DNA of 21,716 nt from JANQTF01 sp036835375 (GTDB taxonomy: Bacteria; Bacteroidota; Bacteroidia; J057). The stretch is taken from the NCBI GenBank assembly GCA_036835375.1, contig DAITMB010000087.1, positions 1 through 21,716 on the forward strand. The letters run 5' to 3'. Below the pieces are notes generated by a model. That model saw only the letters and a program-made list of their open reading frames with translations, ran no database searches and was not told the origin of the DNA. How positions within the stretch are numbered: position 1 is the stretch's first letter; each line of letters begins with the position of its first letter. A program made the position numbers and the translations under genes. Below, in pieces: positions 8,218 through 16,390 of the stretch.

Positions 8218-11200
8218 ATGAAGCGAACGATTTTGATTGTCCTGCTTGGAGCCAGCCTGGCCACACAAGCCCAGTTGTCGCCATACTACTCTTTTGGCAG
8301 CCTTTACTACGATGCCGAAGACCTTTTTGACAAAAAAATCTACGGCCCTGCCCTCCAGCGCCTCGATTTGTACATGGAGCTGGAGGAAGGCATTCGCAAC
8401 GCTGCTTATAATGACTTGCATACTCAGGCCCGTTTTATGCAAGCGGTCAGTGCCTACCATTTGGAGCGAGCAGATGCAGTGGCATTATTGGAAGAATTTG
8501 GCTTTCGCTACCCCGAAAACTCCCTTGCACCCAGTGCGCAGTATTATCTCGGAAAATACTACCTCGACAAACGAAATTACCGAGATGCCATCGACCCGCT
8601 TGAAAAAGCCTATCGGTCCGGCAATCTGCCACAGGACCAATTTGATGAAGTCGTGTTTTTTCTTGGCTACGCTTATTTTCAAGAGAATAAATCTGCTCAA
8701 GCTACCCGCTATTTTGACATCGCCAGCCGCCGCCCCAATCCCTGGCAGGAAGACGCAGCCTATTACAAAGCCATTATTCTCTACAAAGAAAAGGACTTCG
8801 CCAGCGCCTACGAAGCCTTTGGGCAGTTGCGAAATTCCCGCAAATACAGCAAGGAGACGCGGATTTATCTGGCCAATACCATGCTCAAGCTCAAAAAGTA
8901 TCAAGAGTTGTACGTCCTCGCAGATGAGCTGATCCAAAGTCGCCCCACAGGCGAGGATGCCCAGGTGTTCTATATTGTCGCCAACGCCAGCTTCGAGCGG
9001 GAAGATTATCTTCGTACCACAGAATATTTTGAGCGCTTCACTGCTGCCCGGGGTCGATTGAACCCCAGCGATAATTTCCGCTTTGGATATGCCTACTACA
9101 AACAACAACGCTACAAAGACGCCATTCCCCCATTTGAGCAGGCCGTAGGCTCCCAAGACTCCCTCGCACAAGTGGCTTCTTACTACTTGGGTTTCTCCTT
9201 TTTGGAAGTGAATGATGAAGCCAGTGCCAAGTTTGCCTTCAAAAAAGCTTCTGACAGCAAGTCCAACCTGACCATTACCCAAGACGCCCTCTATCAATAC
9301 GGCAAAGTCGCTTTCGCTACCAAAAGTTACAACGAAGCGCTCACTGCCTTCCAAACTCTCCGAAAAGACTTTCCAAATTCACCATTTACTGACGAAGTCG
9401 ATGGCCTCATTGGTGAGGTATTTCTCTACACCCGCGACTATCCGAGGTCCATCCGCTATCTGGAATCCGTGCCACGCACCAGTGCCCGTGCCAAAAAAGC
9501 TTACCAAACGGTGTGTTACTACTATGCGCTAGGACTCTATGAGCGAGGTGGTTTCCAGCAAGCTGAGCCTTTTTTCCAGAAGACAATTGATAACTCTGTG
9601 GATGCAAGCATGGCGCTCAGCGCACAATATTGGCTGGCAGAATCGAAGTATCGTCAAGGGCAGTATGGCCCTGCCAAAGCAGCTTACCAAAGCTACCTCG
9701 GGACGCGCGGAGCCAATACCCACGAATATTTTGCCAACGCTTCCTATGGGCTGGGCTGGGTCGGATTCATGGAAAAAAATTATGCCGCAGGTCTCAAAGG
9801 ATTCGAAACCTATATCGCGCAAGCCGGACGAAATGCCGACAAGGACACCTACTTGGACGCGCATTTGCGGGCAGCCGATTGCTTGTTTTTGATGCGAGAC
9901 TATGGCAAAGCCAATCGATACTATCAGCAAGTGATCGATTTTCGCTACACATCTCAGGACTATGCTAACTACCAGATGGCTGAGGCACTGTATCGCCAGG
10001 GAAGCTATCAGCCTTCCGTGCAGAGTTTCGAGAGAATGATCTCCACCTACCGCAACTCTGACCTACGAGATGATGCGCTAGATCGAATTTCAGAAATTTA
10101 TTTTACCTGGATCAAAAATTTACCGCAAGCTTCCCGATATGCCAAAATGCTCGTGGACGAGTATCCGCGAAGCCCGCTTGCCCCCGACGCCTACATCCGG
10201 CTGGGGTTGGCTGCCTACAACAACGGCGACGAAGCTGCTGCCATCACTTACTTCAAAAAAGTGGTTCAGGATTATCCTCAAGACAGGGCCAAGGCACAAG
10301 TCGCGCTGGACAACCTTTCTTCTCTCCTACCGGAGCGGGAATTCGACAAGATCTTCAAAGACTTTCGCAAAAATGCCCCACAAATGGATGAGGGCATGGC
10401 CCAATTGTCTTTCAAGACGGGTCAGGATCGATTTTTTGCGAATAACTACCAGTCAGCGATCGACCAGTTTTCGACCTATATCAACGAGTTCAAAAATGGT
10501 CCCAACTACTTCGAAGCATTGGTCTTTCGCGCTCGATCCTATCGAGAGCTCGGCCAGATGCCTGCCGCTTTGAAAGACTACGAGGTGGTGTATTCTACTC
10601 CTTCTTCCAATGCATTCACGAGTGTGGCACTTCAGGAAGCTGCGGAGATTCGCTACGAGCGCAAAGAATACATGGCCAGCCTCCAGCTTTTCCAGACTCT
10701 GGATCAGGTAGCAGGTTCGCTTCAAAATAAGGTAGCCGCGAAATTTGGCGTAGCCAAAAACTACAACGCCATGGGAGACTACGCCGCAGCCATCAACATC
10801 CTCCGCCAAATCGCTCAGAATCCAGAGGTCGCAGCCTATTCTCGTACGAAGGCGAATGTCGAAATCGGGAACAATCAATACCTCTCCGGTGATAAAGCGA
10901 CCGCCAAGCGAACCTTCCAAGATGTGGAACGAGAATTTAAAAACGACTTTGGCGCTGAAAGTCAGTACATGATCGGGAAGATTCTCCTTGACGAAGGCAC
11001 CTCACTGAAGGCTGAAGCCACCCGCTTGAGCCAGCAAGGCAGCACAGCCCAAGCCAATGAGAAAAGCGCTCAAGCAAAAGCAAAGTTTGAGGAGGTGAAG
11101 CAAGCGGTCATTTACCAGAGCAACAACTATCCTACTGTCAACTACTGGAAGGCCAAAGCCTTTCTTGTCGCAGCGGATGCCTTCTACGAATTGGGAAACA

Positions 11201-11334
11201 CCTTCCAGGCCAAGGGTACACTGGAAAGCCTTATTTCTGAAGACCGATTCCCAGATGTGCAAGAAGCTGCACGGAAGCGTCTCCAAGAAATACAGGATGC
11301 AGAAAATGCCCGTCTGAACATGATCAATCCCTAA
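8218..11334 (+). CDS. Large exported TPR-repeat protein
   Basis: A 1038-residue protein beginning with a signal peptide (MKRTILIVLLGASLATQAQ) from the ATG at 8218; an in-frame ATG at 8206 is the alternative. Almost the whole mature chain is built of tetratricopeptide-like repeats. Clear units include YLGKYYLDKRNYRDAIDPLE, FGYAYYKQQRYKDAIPPFEQ, YGKVAFATKSYNEALTAFQ, YWLAESKYRQGQYGPAKAAY, IRLGLAAYNNGDEAAAITYF and FGVAKNYNAMGDYAAAIN; I count roughly 16 or more. A more polar, Ala/Gln/Lys-rich helical stretch near residues 930-965 interrupts the last repeats. TPR superhelices are protein-binding scaffolds, here in the periplasm or at the inner face of the outer membrane. The beta-barrel gene follows after 56 bp, and this TPR-plus-barrel pairing recurs in Bacteroidota, so the two products probably work together. 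Partner and cargo are unknown. Confidence 0.9.
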   Translation: MKRTILIVLLGASLATQAQLSPYYSFGSLYYDAEDLFDKKIYGPALQRLDLYMELEEGIRNAAYNDLHTQARFMQAVSAYHLERADAVALLEEFGFRYPENSLAPSAQYYLGKYYLDKRNYRDAIDPLEKAYRSGNLPQDQFDEVVFFLGYAYFQENKSAQATRYFDIASRRPNPWQEDAAYYKAIILYKEKDFASAYEAFGQLRNSRKYSKETRIYLANTMLKLKKYQELYVLADELIQSRPTGEDAQVFYIVANASFEREDYLRTTEYFERFTAARGRLNPSDNFRFGYAYYKQQRYKDAIPPFEQAVGSQDSLAQVASYYLGFSFLEVNDEASAKFAFKKASDSKSNLTITQDALYQYGKVAFATKSYNEALTAFQTLRKDFPNSPFTDEVDGLIGEVFLYTRDYPRSIRYLESVPRTSARAKKAYQTVCYYYALGLYERGGFQQAEPFFQKTIDNSVDASMALSAQYWLAESKYRQGQYGPAKAAYQSYLGTRGANTHEYFANASYGLGWVGFMEKNYAAGLKGFETYIAQAGRNADKDTYLDAHLRAADCLFLMRDYGKANRYYQQVIDFRYTSQDYANYQMAEALYRQGSYQPSVQSFERMISTYRNSDLRDDALDRISEIYFTWIKNLPQASRYAKMLVDEYPRSPLAPDAYIRLGLAAYNNGDEAAAITYFKKVVQDYPQDRAKAQVALDNLSSLLPEREFDKIFKDFRKNAPQMDEGMAQLSFKTGQDRFFANNYQSAIDQFSTYINEFKNGPNYFEALVFRARSYRELGQMPAALKDYEVVYSTPSSNAFTSVALQEAAEIRYERKEYMASLQLFQTLDQVAGSLQNKVAAKFGVAKNYNAMGDYAAAINILRQIAQNPEVAAYSRTKANVEIGNNQYLSGDKATAKRTFQDVEREFKNDFGAESQYMIGKILLDEGTSLKAEATRLSQQGSTAQANEKSAQAKAKFEEVKQAVIYQSNNYPTVNYWKAKAFLVAADAFYELGNTFQAKGTLESLISEDRFPDVQEAARKRLQEIQDAENARLNMINP

Positions 11335-11390
11335 CGCAGGGCTTTGATCTCACTGCTAGCTTGTTCTTCACCTACACAGACCCTTTTCCT

Positions 11391-13049
11391 ATGTCTCAGC
11401 TCAAATATATTCTTTCCCTTTCAGCTTGCTTGATGGCCTTTGCCACCTATCCGCTACTGGCGCAGGACAATCCTCTCAGCGGTAAGGACAGCATAGTCTT
11501 GGAAAATGAGCGGATTCAAGACGTCATGGACAGCAAAAAACCATTTGTCAAGCCGCCGTATCAGGAGATTCAGGAGGCCACCAAAGAAGATTTCCAATTC
11601 AACTCCAGGGATTTTTATGTCGAAACAGACTTCGACCCAGCGCCACCTGTGATCAAACCTTGGCCCAAAGAGAAGAAAGATCCGCTGAAAAATAATGCAC
11701 TGAGCCTTGGGATTGGCCGATTCATCACGCCTTATGCCAAACTCAACCTCCACAGCGGCCCGGGAAATAATCTCAACGTAGGCTTGGATTTCACCCACTT
11801 ATCTGCCCACCAAGACAAGATTCCTCTTCGGAAATTCAGGCAGGACTATGGAACTGTCACTGTGGCCTCCATCCAAAGGCAATTTAAAGTGCAGGCGCTC
11901 GCCTATGTGTACAACACCAGCTACTTTCCCTATGCCGACACGGTGTTGGCAAACGACGAGGAGGCGCGGGAAGACAGCCTGAGAATCGGATTCACCAGAG
12001 CACGACTTGGGGCCAACCTCTCGACCAATTATGACCCGAATGCACAGTATGAAGCTGATGCCGGGGTGTATCTCCGATATTTTGCTGGAAATCGCGGCAA
12101 CGCCGAGACCAATTTTGATCTGCTACCCAAGGCGGCCTACTTTGTGACAAAGGAGTTCAAGGCTGGGTTTGAAGGAGAACTGACGTTGAGCGGCGGTAGA
12201 TTAGGGGAGAGCGAGCAGACCCGCTTTTATCTTGATGCGACTCCATATGTTGCTTTCGACAATGGCACGGTGAGACTCAAGGCAGGATTCAAGTACAATG
12301 CTTTCCGCAATTCCCTCGACACCAGCGCCTTCACCAACTTTGGCGGCTTGGTAGAGTTGGCTGCAGGAATTAATCCTGATCAATTTTCCTTCTTAGTGGG
12401 ATACCAGACAGGGATGACAAATAACTCTTATTATGATCTCTTGTTTGAAAACCCCTATCTTCTCCAAGATGTGCGAATTCAGCCTACCATCGAAAAACTC
12501 AACCTCTACCTCGGCGGAAAGGGAAATATAGGCGGCACCATCGATTACAGCGCGCGGATCTACTACAAGCGCCTCGCAAACCAGCTCATGTTCTTCACAG
12601 AACCTGACGGATTCTACTTCGATCTGGTTTATGACTCCTTAATGACCGTCGCGGGAACCCAATTAGAGGTGAAGTTCAGGCCGGAAGACTTCCTCGACCT
12701 CGGAGCGACCTTCAACCTCAACATATACAACACCTCCACGCAAGTAAGATATTTTCATGCAACCCCTTTGCGGCTTGACCTCTATGGCGTGTATCGATGG
12801 GAGGAAAAGCTGACAGCGCGGGGCGAACTGATCATTTTTGGTCCCAGGACCATGAGTGTGGATGAAAACGAGGAACTGGTCAGGCAAGGAATATTCCCGA
12901 GTATCAATCTCGCGGCAGACTATCGCATTACTGAAGGATTTTCTGTATTTTTGAAATTGAATAATCTTTTGGGCAGCAATTATCAGCGCTGGCATAATTA
13001 CCCAGAGAGAAGAATTGACTTTTTAGGAGGTCTTACGATCGCATTTTGA
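11391..13049 (+). CDS. Outer-membrane beta-barrel protein (TonB-receptor-like C-terminus, no plug)
   Basis: A 552-residue protein from the ATG at 11391, which opens a signal peptide (MSQLKYILSLSACLMAFATYPLLAQ); the frame continues upstream only to a TTG at 11361. After a polar N-terminal region of about 70 residues rich in Lys, Pro and acidic residues, the rest is alternating amphipathic beta-strands with aromatic girdles. It ends in LKLNNLLGSNYQRWHNYPER and a terminal Phe, the typical last strands of TonB-dependent-receptor-like barrels and a signal for the BAM assembly machinery. No plug domain or TonB box is visible, so it is not a normal TonB-dependent transporter. It lies 56 bp after the TPR gene and 32 bp before the HU/SPOR gene, consistent with one operon. 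Its transported or bound substrate cannot be inferred. Confidence 0.85.
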   Translation: MSQLKYILSLSACLMAFATYPLLAQDNPLSGKDSIVLENERIQDVMDSKKPFVKPPYQEIQEATKEDFQFNSRDFYVETDFDPAPPVIKPWPKEKKDPLKNNALSLGIGRFITPYAKLNLHSGPGNNLNVGLDFTHLSAHQDKIPLRKFRQDYGTVTVASIQRQFKVQALAYVYNTSYFPYADTVLANDEEAREDSLRIGFTRARLGANLSTNYDPNAQYEADAGVYLRYFAGNRGNAETNFDLLPKAAYFVTKEFKAGFEGELTLSGGRLGESEQTRFYLDATPYVAFDNGTVRLKAGFKYNAFRNSLDTSAFTNFGGLVELAAGINPDQFSFLVGYQTGMTNNSYYDLLFENPYLLQDVRIQPTIEKLNLYLGGKGNIGGTIDYSARIYYKRLANQLMFFTEPDGFYFDLVYDSLMTVAGTQLEVKFRPEDFLDLGATFNLNIYNTSTQVRYFHATPLRLDLYGVYRWEEKLTARGELIIFGPRTMSVDENEELVRQGIFPSINLAADYRITEGFSVFLKLNNLLGSNYQRWHNYPERRIDFLGGLTIAF

Positions 13050-13081
13050 TCACATCATCGCCCATTCATTCGCTTCTTGCC

Positions 13082-14326
13082 ATGAGTTCACCTTTGCTCG
13101 TTCCAGATACCACTCGGTTGCTACTCGAAGCCACGTCTCGATGTGCCACGCTGAGAATCGGTGATCTGGGGACATTCGTGCGCAAGGAGCAGCCAGCTAG
13201 ATGGGATCCAGAGTCGGGGGTGATCCATCCGCCCATGATCGCGTTGGATTTTTCCAAGACCATGGACGGTCCCAAAACCTTCAGCGATTATTTGCACCAA
13301 AATGCAGGAATGAATGCGGCAGCGGCCGAGGAGATGGCATATAAATTGCAGCATTCTATAGTCACCGGCTTGAACACTGTTGGCTCTTTCGAAATTCCAG
13401 GGTTTGGAAAGATAACAAAAACCGCTAGTGGTGAATTTTCGTTCTACACAGACGAATTTGCCATTCAGTTTTTGGATGAACGTTCATTTGGACTCAGAAA
13501 AGTAAAAGCATCCAGAACTTCGATTTCGGCAGTCCGAACCGCTTCATCTGGAAAGAAACACGACATGAAAGCCCTTTCTACAGAAAAAATCTCCCCAAAG
13601 GATCGCTTATTCGGCTGGAAATTCTTCTTGGTCACCGCTCTCATGGGAGCGCTGGGATTCTTAGTTGTCCAATATGGCCCTTGGGACTTTTCTCAACTCA
13701 TGTCGAGTGCTCCCTTTTCTGCCGAAAATTCTATCGAAAAATCGCCCACTGTTGATCAACCTCAGCCCGCAGATCTAAGCGCAGCTCCATTGGGAGTTGA
13801 CGATCATTTTCCAGCAACTACATCGCCTCTTTCAGGAGTAAATCCCGCCGCCGAAAACGCAGCTTCGCCGGTAGATCAGCCCACGGAAGCAGGTGTTGAT
13901 ACCGCCAACGACAATGTCACGACGACTCAAAGAATGTCGCCTCCCCTCGCCATCAATGATGGCAGCACGCGCGGAGTAGCCTCTGCTACCAACTCTGCTC
14001 TGCTTGACGCACCCGTGAGTGATATGGGCGTGTTTCGAGGTAGTGACAGCAAAGAAGTCACCCGCGGTCTGGCTCCTATCGAGGCATTTCACCTGATTGC
14101 TGGTAGCTTTAACAGCCTTGAAGGCGCGCAGCAGTTTGTCACGCAGCTACAAGCCGAAGGGTATGACCCTACGATCCTGCAAGCTGACCAAGAACTGGGC
14201 GAGCCGTTTCGCGTGTCCATTTACCAAAACAAAGACAGGCAGAAGGTGTCAACTTATGCCGACAAGCTCAAGCAAATGGGGAAAAAGGCCGGATGGGTGT
14301 ATGCATTCCGACCCGTGTCCCGATAA
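13082..14326 (+). CDS. HU(CCDC81-type)-TM-SPOR membrane protein
   Basis: A 414-residue protein with three parts. Residues ~1-135 look like the HU domain of the CCDC81 type known from Bacteroidota, with the paired IGDLGTFVRKE and IPGFGKITKTASGEF strands of HU-like folds. Residues ~178-198 (WKFFLVTALMGALGFLVVQY) are one membrane span. A ~135-residue Ser/Pro/Ala-rich linker leads to a C-terminal SPOR domain at ~336-410 (FHLIAGSFNSLEGAQQFV, then FRVSIYQNKDRQKVSTYADK and GWVYAF). SPOR domains bind denuded glycan strands of septal peptidoglycan; HU domains bind DNA. With the N-terminus inside, the protein could link the nucleoid to the cell wall, a role proposed for this architecture but, as far as I know, not proven. 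The ATG at 13082 follows the barrel gene by 32 bp; a TTG overlapping that gene's stop at 13046 is a weaker start. Confidence 0.88.
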   Translation: MSSPLLVPDTTRLLLEATSRCATLRIGDLGTFVRKEQPARWDPESGVIHPPMIALDFSKTMDGPKTFSDYLHQNAGMNAAAAEEMAYKLQHSIVTGLNTVGSFEIPGFGKITKTASGEFSFYTDEFAIQFLDERSFGLRKVKASRTSISAVRTASSGKKHDMKALSTEKISPKDRLFGWKFFLVTALMGALGFLVVQYGPWDFSQLMSSAPFSAENSIEKSPTVDQPQPADLSAAPLGVDDHFPATTSPLSGVNPAAENAASPVDQPTEAGVDTANDNVTTTQRMSPPLAINDGSTRGVASATNSALLDAPVSDMGVFRGSDSKEVTRGLAPIEAFHLIAGSFNSLEGAQQFVTQLQAEGYDPTILQADQELGEPFRVSIYQNKDRQKVSTYADKLKQMGKKAGWVYAFRPVSR

Positions 14327-14525
14327 ATTTGTGCGAATCGGCTGGCCTTTCTGGCTGATCGATCGACATGTTAAGCCGATTTTGAGAAAGTAATTGAGTG
14401 GCTGAAAGATTGTCACCCCATTGCTCTAAAAATGCTCCTGCTCCGAAAGTATCTGATCCAAAGAATCATGAGTGTGACGCCGTTCTTTTTTTCCCTTCTA
14501 TCCACTTAGTCACGATACAAATCTC

Positions 14526-15488
14526 ATGTCCAATCCAAGCACCCCTTCCCCTACCCGGGCCCTTCGCTGGTTTCAAGTGGCCAGCCTCACCCTTTTCCTT
14601 AGCGTGTGTTCTGGGCTGCCGCTACTGGCACAATCGGGATACCACCACTTGATCTTAGGAAGCTTTAAGACCTTTGAGAAGGCTAGCGAGGCACTTTCAC
14701 AAGCTCAGCAAACTGGTGCGCTCAATCCCGTCATTCTTTTCCCGGATGATTCCAACAGCTGGTATCGCCTTTCAGGATATCAATCTCTCCATCGCGCAGA
14801 AGTCGAAACCTTCTCAAGAAACCTTGCCCGTCAAGGAAAACCCAAAGGCTGGATTTTGACCCAAACTAGCACGTCGATCAGTCGAGGCACCTCCTCACCC
14901 GCTGCAAGCCAGCGCCTTGCTACGCCTACCACTGAGGTGAGCCAGGCAAGATTTCATTTGGTCATGGAGTCCCATCCTACTTTTGAAAAAGCAGAGGAAG
15001 GAGTCGCTGCCTTGCGCGCGAAAGGAATGGAACCTTATGTAGTTTTTCCCTCGGGCACGACCCAAGCCTACCGCGTGTCGGTGTATGCCGCCAGTGATCG
15101 CTCCGAAGTGGATGCTTATGCCAAAATGCTCTCCAGAAGCGGCATGAAAGGTGGATGGATTTTGGAAGAATCAGGTGCCCCCACAACTTCCGTCAGTCCT
15201 CTCACCGGGTCAAACGCCCGGATGGCTACCCCCTCGGCCACAGCAGCAAGAAGTAATGCTTCTTACCACCTAATCGGTGGAAGCTTCGCGCGATTTGACG
15301 AAGCAAGTGATTTTGCTGAAGCGTCGCGCGCGCACGGGGCGACACCGATGATCATCTTCCCGGAAGACGGACAGCAAGGAAATTTTCGCGTGTCGCTACG
15401 CCAGTCCCGAAACCGTGGTGAAATCGAATCTTTTCAGCGCCAACTTCAAAATAAAGGCATGAATCCAGGCTGGATCATGGCTCAGTAA
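14526..15488 (+). CDS. Exported protein with three tandem SPOR repeats
   Basis: A 320-residue protein. A hydrophobic segment at ~17-36 ending in PLLAQ is a likely cleaved signal peptide. The mature chain is three SPOR units at ~39-112, 142-213 and 247-319, separated by Ser/Thr/Ala/Pro-rich linkers. Each follows the same plan: YH.I.GSF..F..A at the start, a P.VVFP-like second strand, RVS(V/L) and a closing (G)GWI. Unit 2 has ESHPTF in place of GSF..F, so it is the most diverged in the first strand. SPOR domains recognise amidase-trimmed glycan strands at the division site; three in a row could give avidity or cross-link glycans. It lacks any enzymatic domain. It lies 199 bp downstream of the HU-TM-SPOR gene, and its third SPOR unit resembles that gene's, so a local duplication is possible. 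Confidence 0.88.
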   Translation: MSNPSTPSPTRALRWFQVASLTLFLSVCSGLPLLAQSGYHHLILGSFKTFEKASEALSQAQQTGALNPVILFPDDSNSWYRLSGYQSLHRAEVETFSRNLARQGKPKGWILTQTSTSISRGTSSPAASQRLATPTTEVSQARFHLVMESHPTFEKAEEGVAALRAKGMEPYVVFPSGTTQAYRVSVYAASDRSEVDAYAKMLSRSGMKGGWILEESGAPTTSVSPLTGSNARMATPSATAARSNASYHLIGGSFARFDEASDFAEASRAHGATPMIIFPEDGQQGNFRVSLRQSRNRGEIESFQRQLQNKGMNPGWIMAQ

Positions 15489-15527
15489 CGAGTTTTGCAA
15501 AGGAGCAATAGACATCGCATATCGCTG

Positions 15528-15559
15528 CGCCCAGCCCGATCCTAAATTCTGGCTGGGCG
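15528..15559 (+). terminator. GC-rich hairpin after the three-SPOR gene
   Basis: Perfect 9-bp stem CGCCCAGCC/GGCTGGGCG with a 14-nt loop, 39 bp after the stop at 15488. It is followed by ATTGGCTTATA rather than a T-run, so intrinsic termination is doubtful; it may instead be an RNA-stabilising 3' stem. Confidence 0.4.
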
Positions 15560-15628
15560 ATTGGCTTATACAGAGTTGTTAGAAAAAGCGATACCACAGG
15601 CCGAAGACTCCTTTTGGCATACGACTAT

Positions 15629-15656
15629 TTATCCACAATCCTACCAATTATCCACA
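15629..15656 (+). promoter_or_regulatory. Two perfect DnaA-box sequences (TTATCCACA)
   Basis: TTATCCACA occurs at 15629-15637 and at 15648-15656, same strand, starts 19 bp apart, each extended to TTATCCACAATC. TTATCCACA is the strong DnaA-box consensus of E. coli and is broadly conserved among bacteria. Two exact copies this close are unlikely by chance. They could mark a DnaA-regulated promoter, a DnaA-titration site or part of a replication origin. I found no further exact copies on either strand nearby, which argues against a complete oriC. Confidence 0.55.
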
Positions 15657-15832
15657 ATCACAAATTGAGCATGACATTTGAGGTAGGCACATATGATGCA
15701 AGGGACATTCATCTGAGTAAATAAAGGTCCTTGAAAGAGGAAAATTTACGCAAAAGGGCTTCCTTGGATCGCTGTTAGGCTTCTACCTGATTTCATTTTG
15801 AGGACTTTTGCCATCGATTAACCAGAGAGGCT

Positions 15833-16024
15833 ATGTATTACATTCGAAAAACATCCAACGATTTAGTGGTACACAATCGGACCACGCGCAAGAGTCGGTT
15901 TTTGAACCCCGAGGAGGCAGCTTTGCTACTTCAGGAGTTTCCAAGCCTACAACTGTCTGGTTCTATGTCCCAATCCACGACCTTGTTCAAAAATCAGATT
16001 CTGTCGATTTCTAATTTGCCTTGA
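15833..16024 (+). CDS. Small protein of unknown function (63 aa)
   Basis: A 63-residue frame beginning MYYIRKTSNDLVVHNRTTRK. The ATG at 15833 is preceded by AGAGAGG about 3-9 bases upstream, one of the better Shine-Dalgarno-like sequences in the window. The composition is ordinary for a soluble cytosolic protein: a basic N-terminal beta-like stretch, a helix with PEEAALLLQEF, then a Ser/Leu-rich tail. There is no signal peptide or membrane span and I do not recognise a family. A strong terminator lies 45 bp after the stop, so the gene appears to be its own short transcription unit, which supports its reality. An overlapping frame from 15808 in another phase is the less likely alternative. Confidence 0.55.
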   Translation: MYYIRKTSNDLVVHNRTTRKSRFLNPEEAALLLQEFPSLQLSGSMSQSTTLFKNQILSISNLP

Positions 16025-16068
16025 ACTGATTTACAGTAAAACAGGGCGATTTATCGCAAATCATCAAA

Positions 16069-16094
16069 GATCCCGCTCCAAGCGGGGTCTTTTT
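16069..16094 (+). terminator. Rho-independent terminator after the 63-residue gene
   Basis: GATCCCGCT (16069-16077) pairs with AGCGGGGTC (16081-16089) through nine pairs including one G-T wobble, with a 3-nt loop, followed by five T (16090-16094). Confidence 0.85.
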
Positions 16095-16133
16095 CGTATC
16101 ACAAAGTTGACTGCTTCGGCGAATATTTACAAA

Positions 16134-16163
16134 TTTGGATTATCTTGGGATACTTTAAATAAT
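16134..16163 (+). promoter_or_regulatory. Possible Bacteroidota-type promoter for the PP2C-like/TRAP operon
   Basis: TTTG at 16134-16137 is followed 18 bp later by TAAATAAT (16156-16163), a partial match to the Bacteroidota -33 TTTG / -7 TAnnTTTG arrangement. It is the most A/T-rich part of the gap. The -7 match is imperfect, so this is tentative; it would give a leader of about 220 nt. Confidence 0.3.
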
Positions 16164-16390
16164 GATCTGGAAAACGCTCTACAGTTCTTCGCATGAAATT
16201 TTTCCTTGAATATTGAGAAGAAAGCCAATTGCTCGGCTGATCACTACCCGATTTTCCCCTTGTCTCCTTGATGGAGAAAATCTTGTTGGTGACAAAGAGA
16301 TGGCTTTCTTAATCATCTTCCTCTTCATTGCACACTGTCGCGTTCCAACCATGATCGATTTTCTACTCACCTATACCAATTCTCTGGCAA

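Larger units (their letters stand above)
15489..15832. other. 344-bp intergenic region with DnaA-box pair
   Basis: No credible gene. It contains a 9-bp perfect inverted repeat, CGCCCAGCC at 15528-15536 and GGCTGGGCG at 15551-15559, without a T-tract (a possible weak terminator for the three-SPOR gene), and the two TTATCCACA sequences described separately. The right part is A/T-rich and leads to the 63-residue gene. Confidence 0.6.
16025..16390. other. 366-bp intergenic region before the PP2C-like gene
   Basis: It holds the terminator at 16069-16094 and an A/T-rich stretch at about 16120-16165 that is a likely promoter region for the downstream operon. Short frames on both strands at 16179-16428 have no recognisable features. 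I see nothing else. Confidence 0.6.

Noticed and set aside
14336..14381. Inverted repeat AATCGGCT/AGCCGATT after the HU/SPOR gene
   Set aside because: The loop is 30 nt and the following sequence has no T-run, so I do not call it a terminator.
15489..15832. Full chromosomal origin of replication
   Set aside because: Only two DnaA boxes are visible, with no box cluster, no clear unwinding repeats and no dnaA, dnaN or other origin marker nearby; kept only as a regulatory-site finding.
15808..16014. Alternative 68-residue frame overlapping the 63-residue gene
   Set aside because: Its start lacks a Shine-Dalgarno-like sequence, whereas the chosen frame has one.
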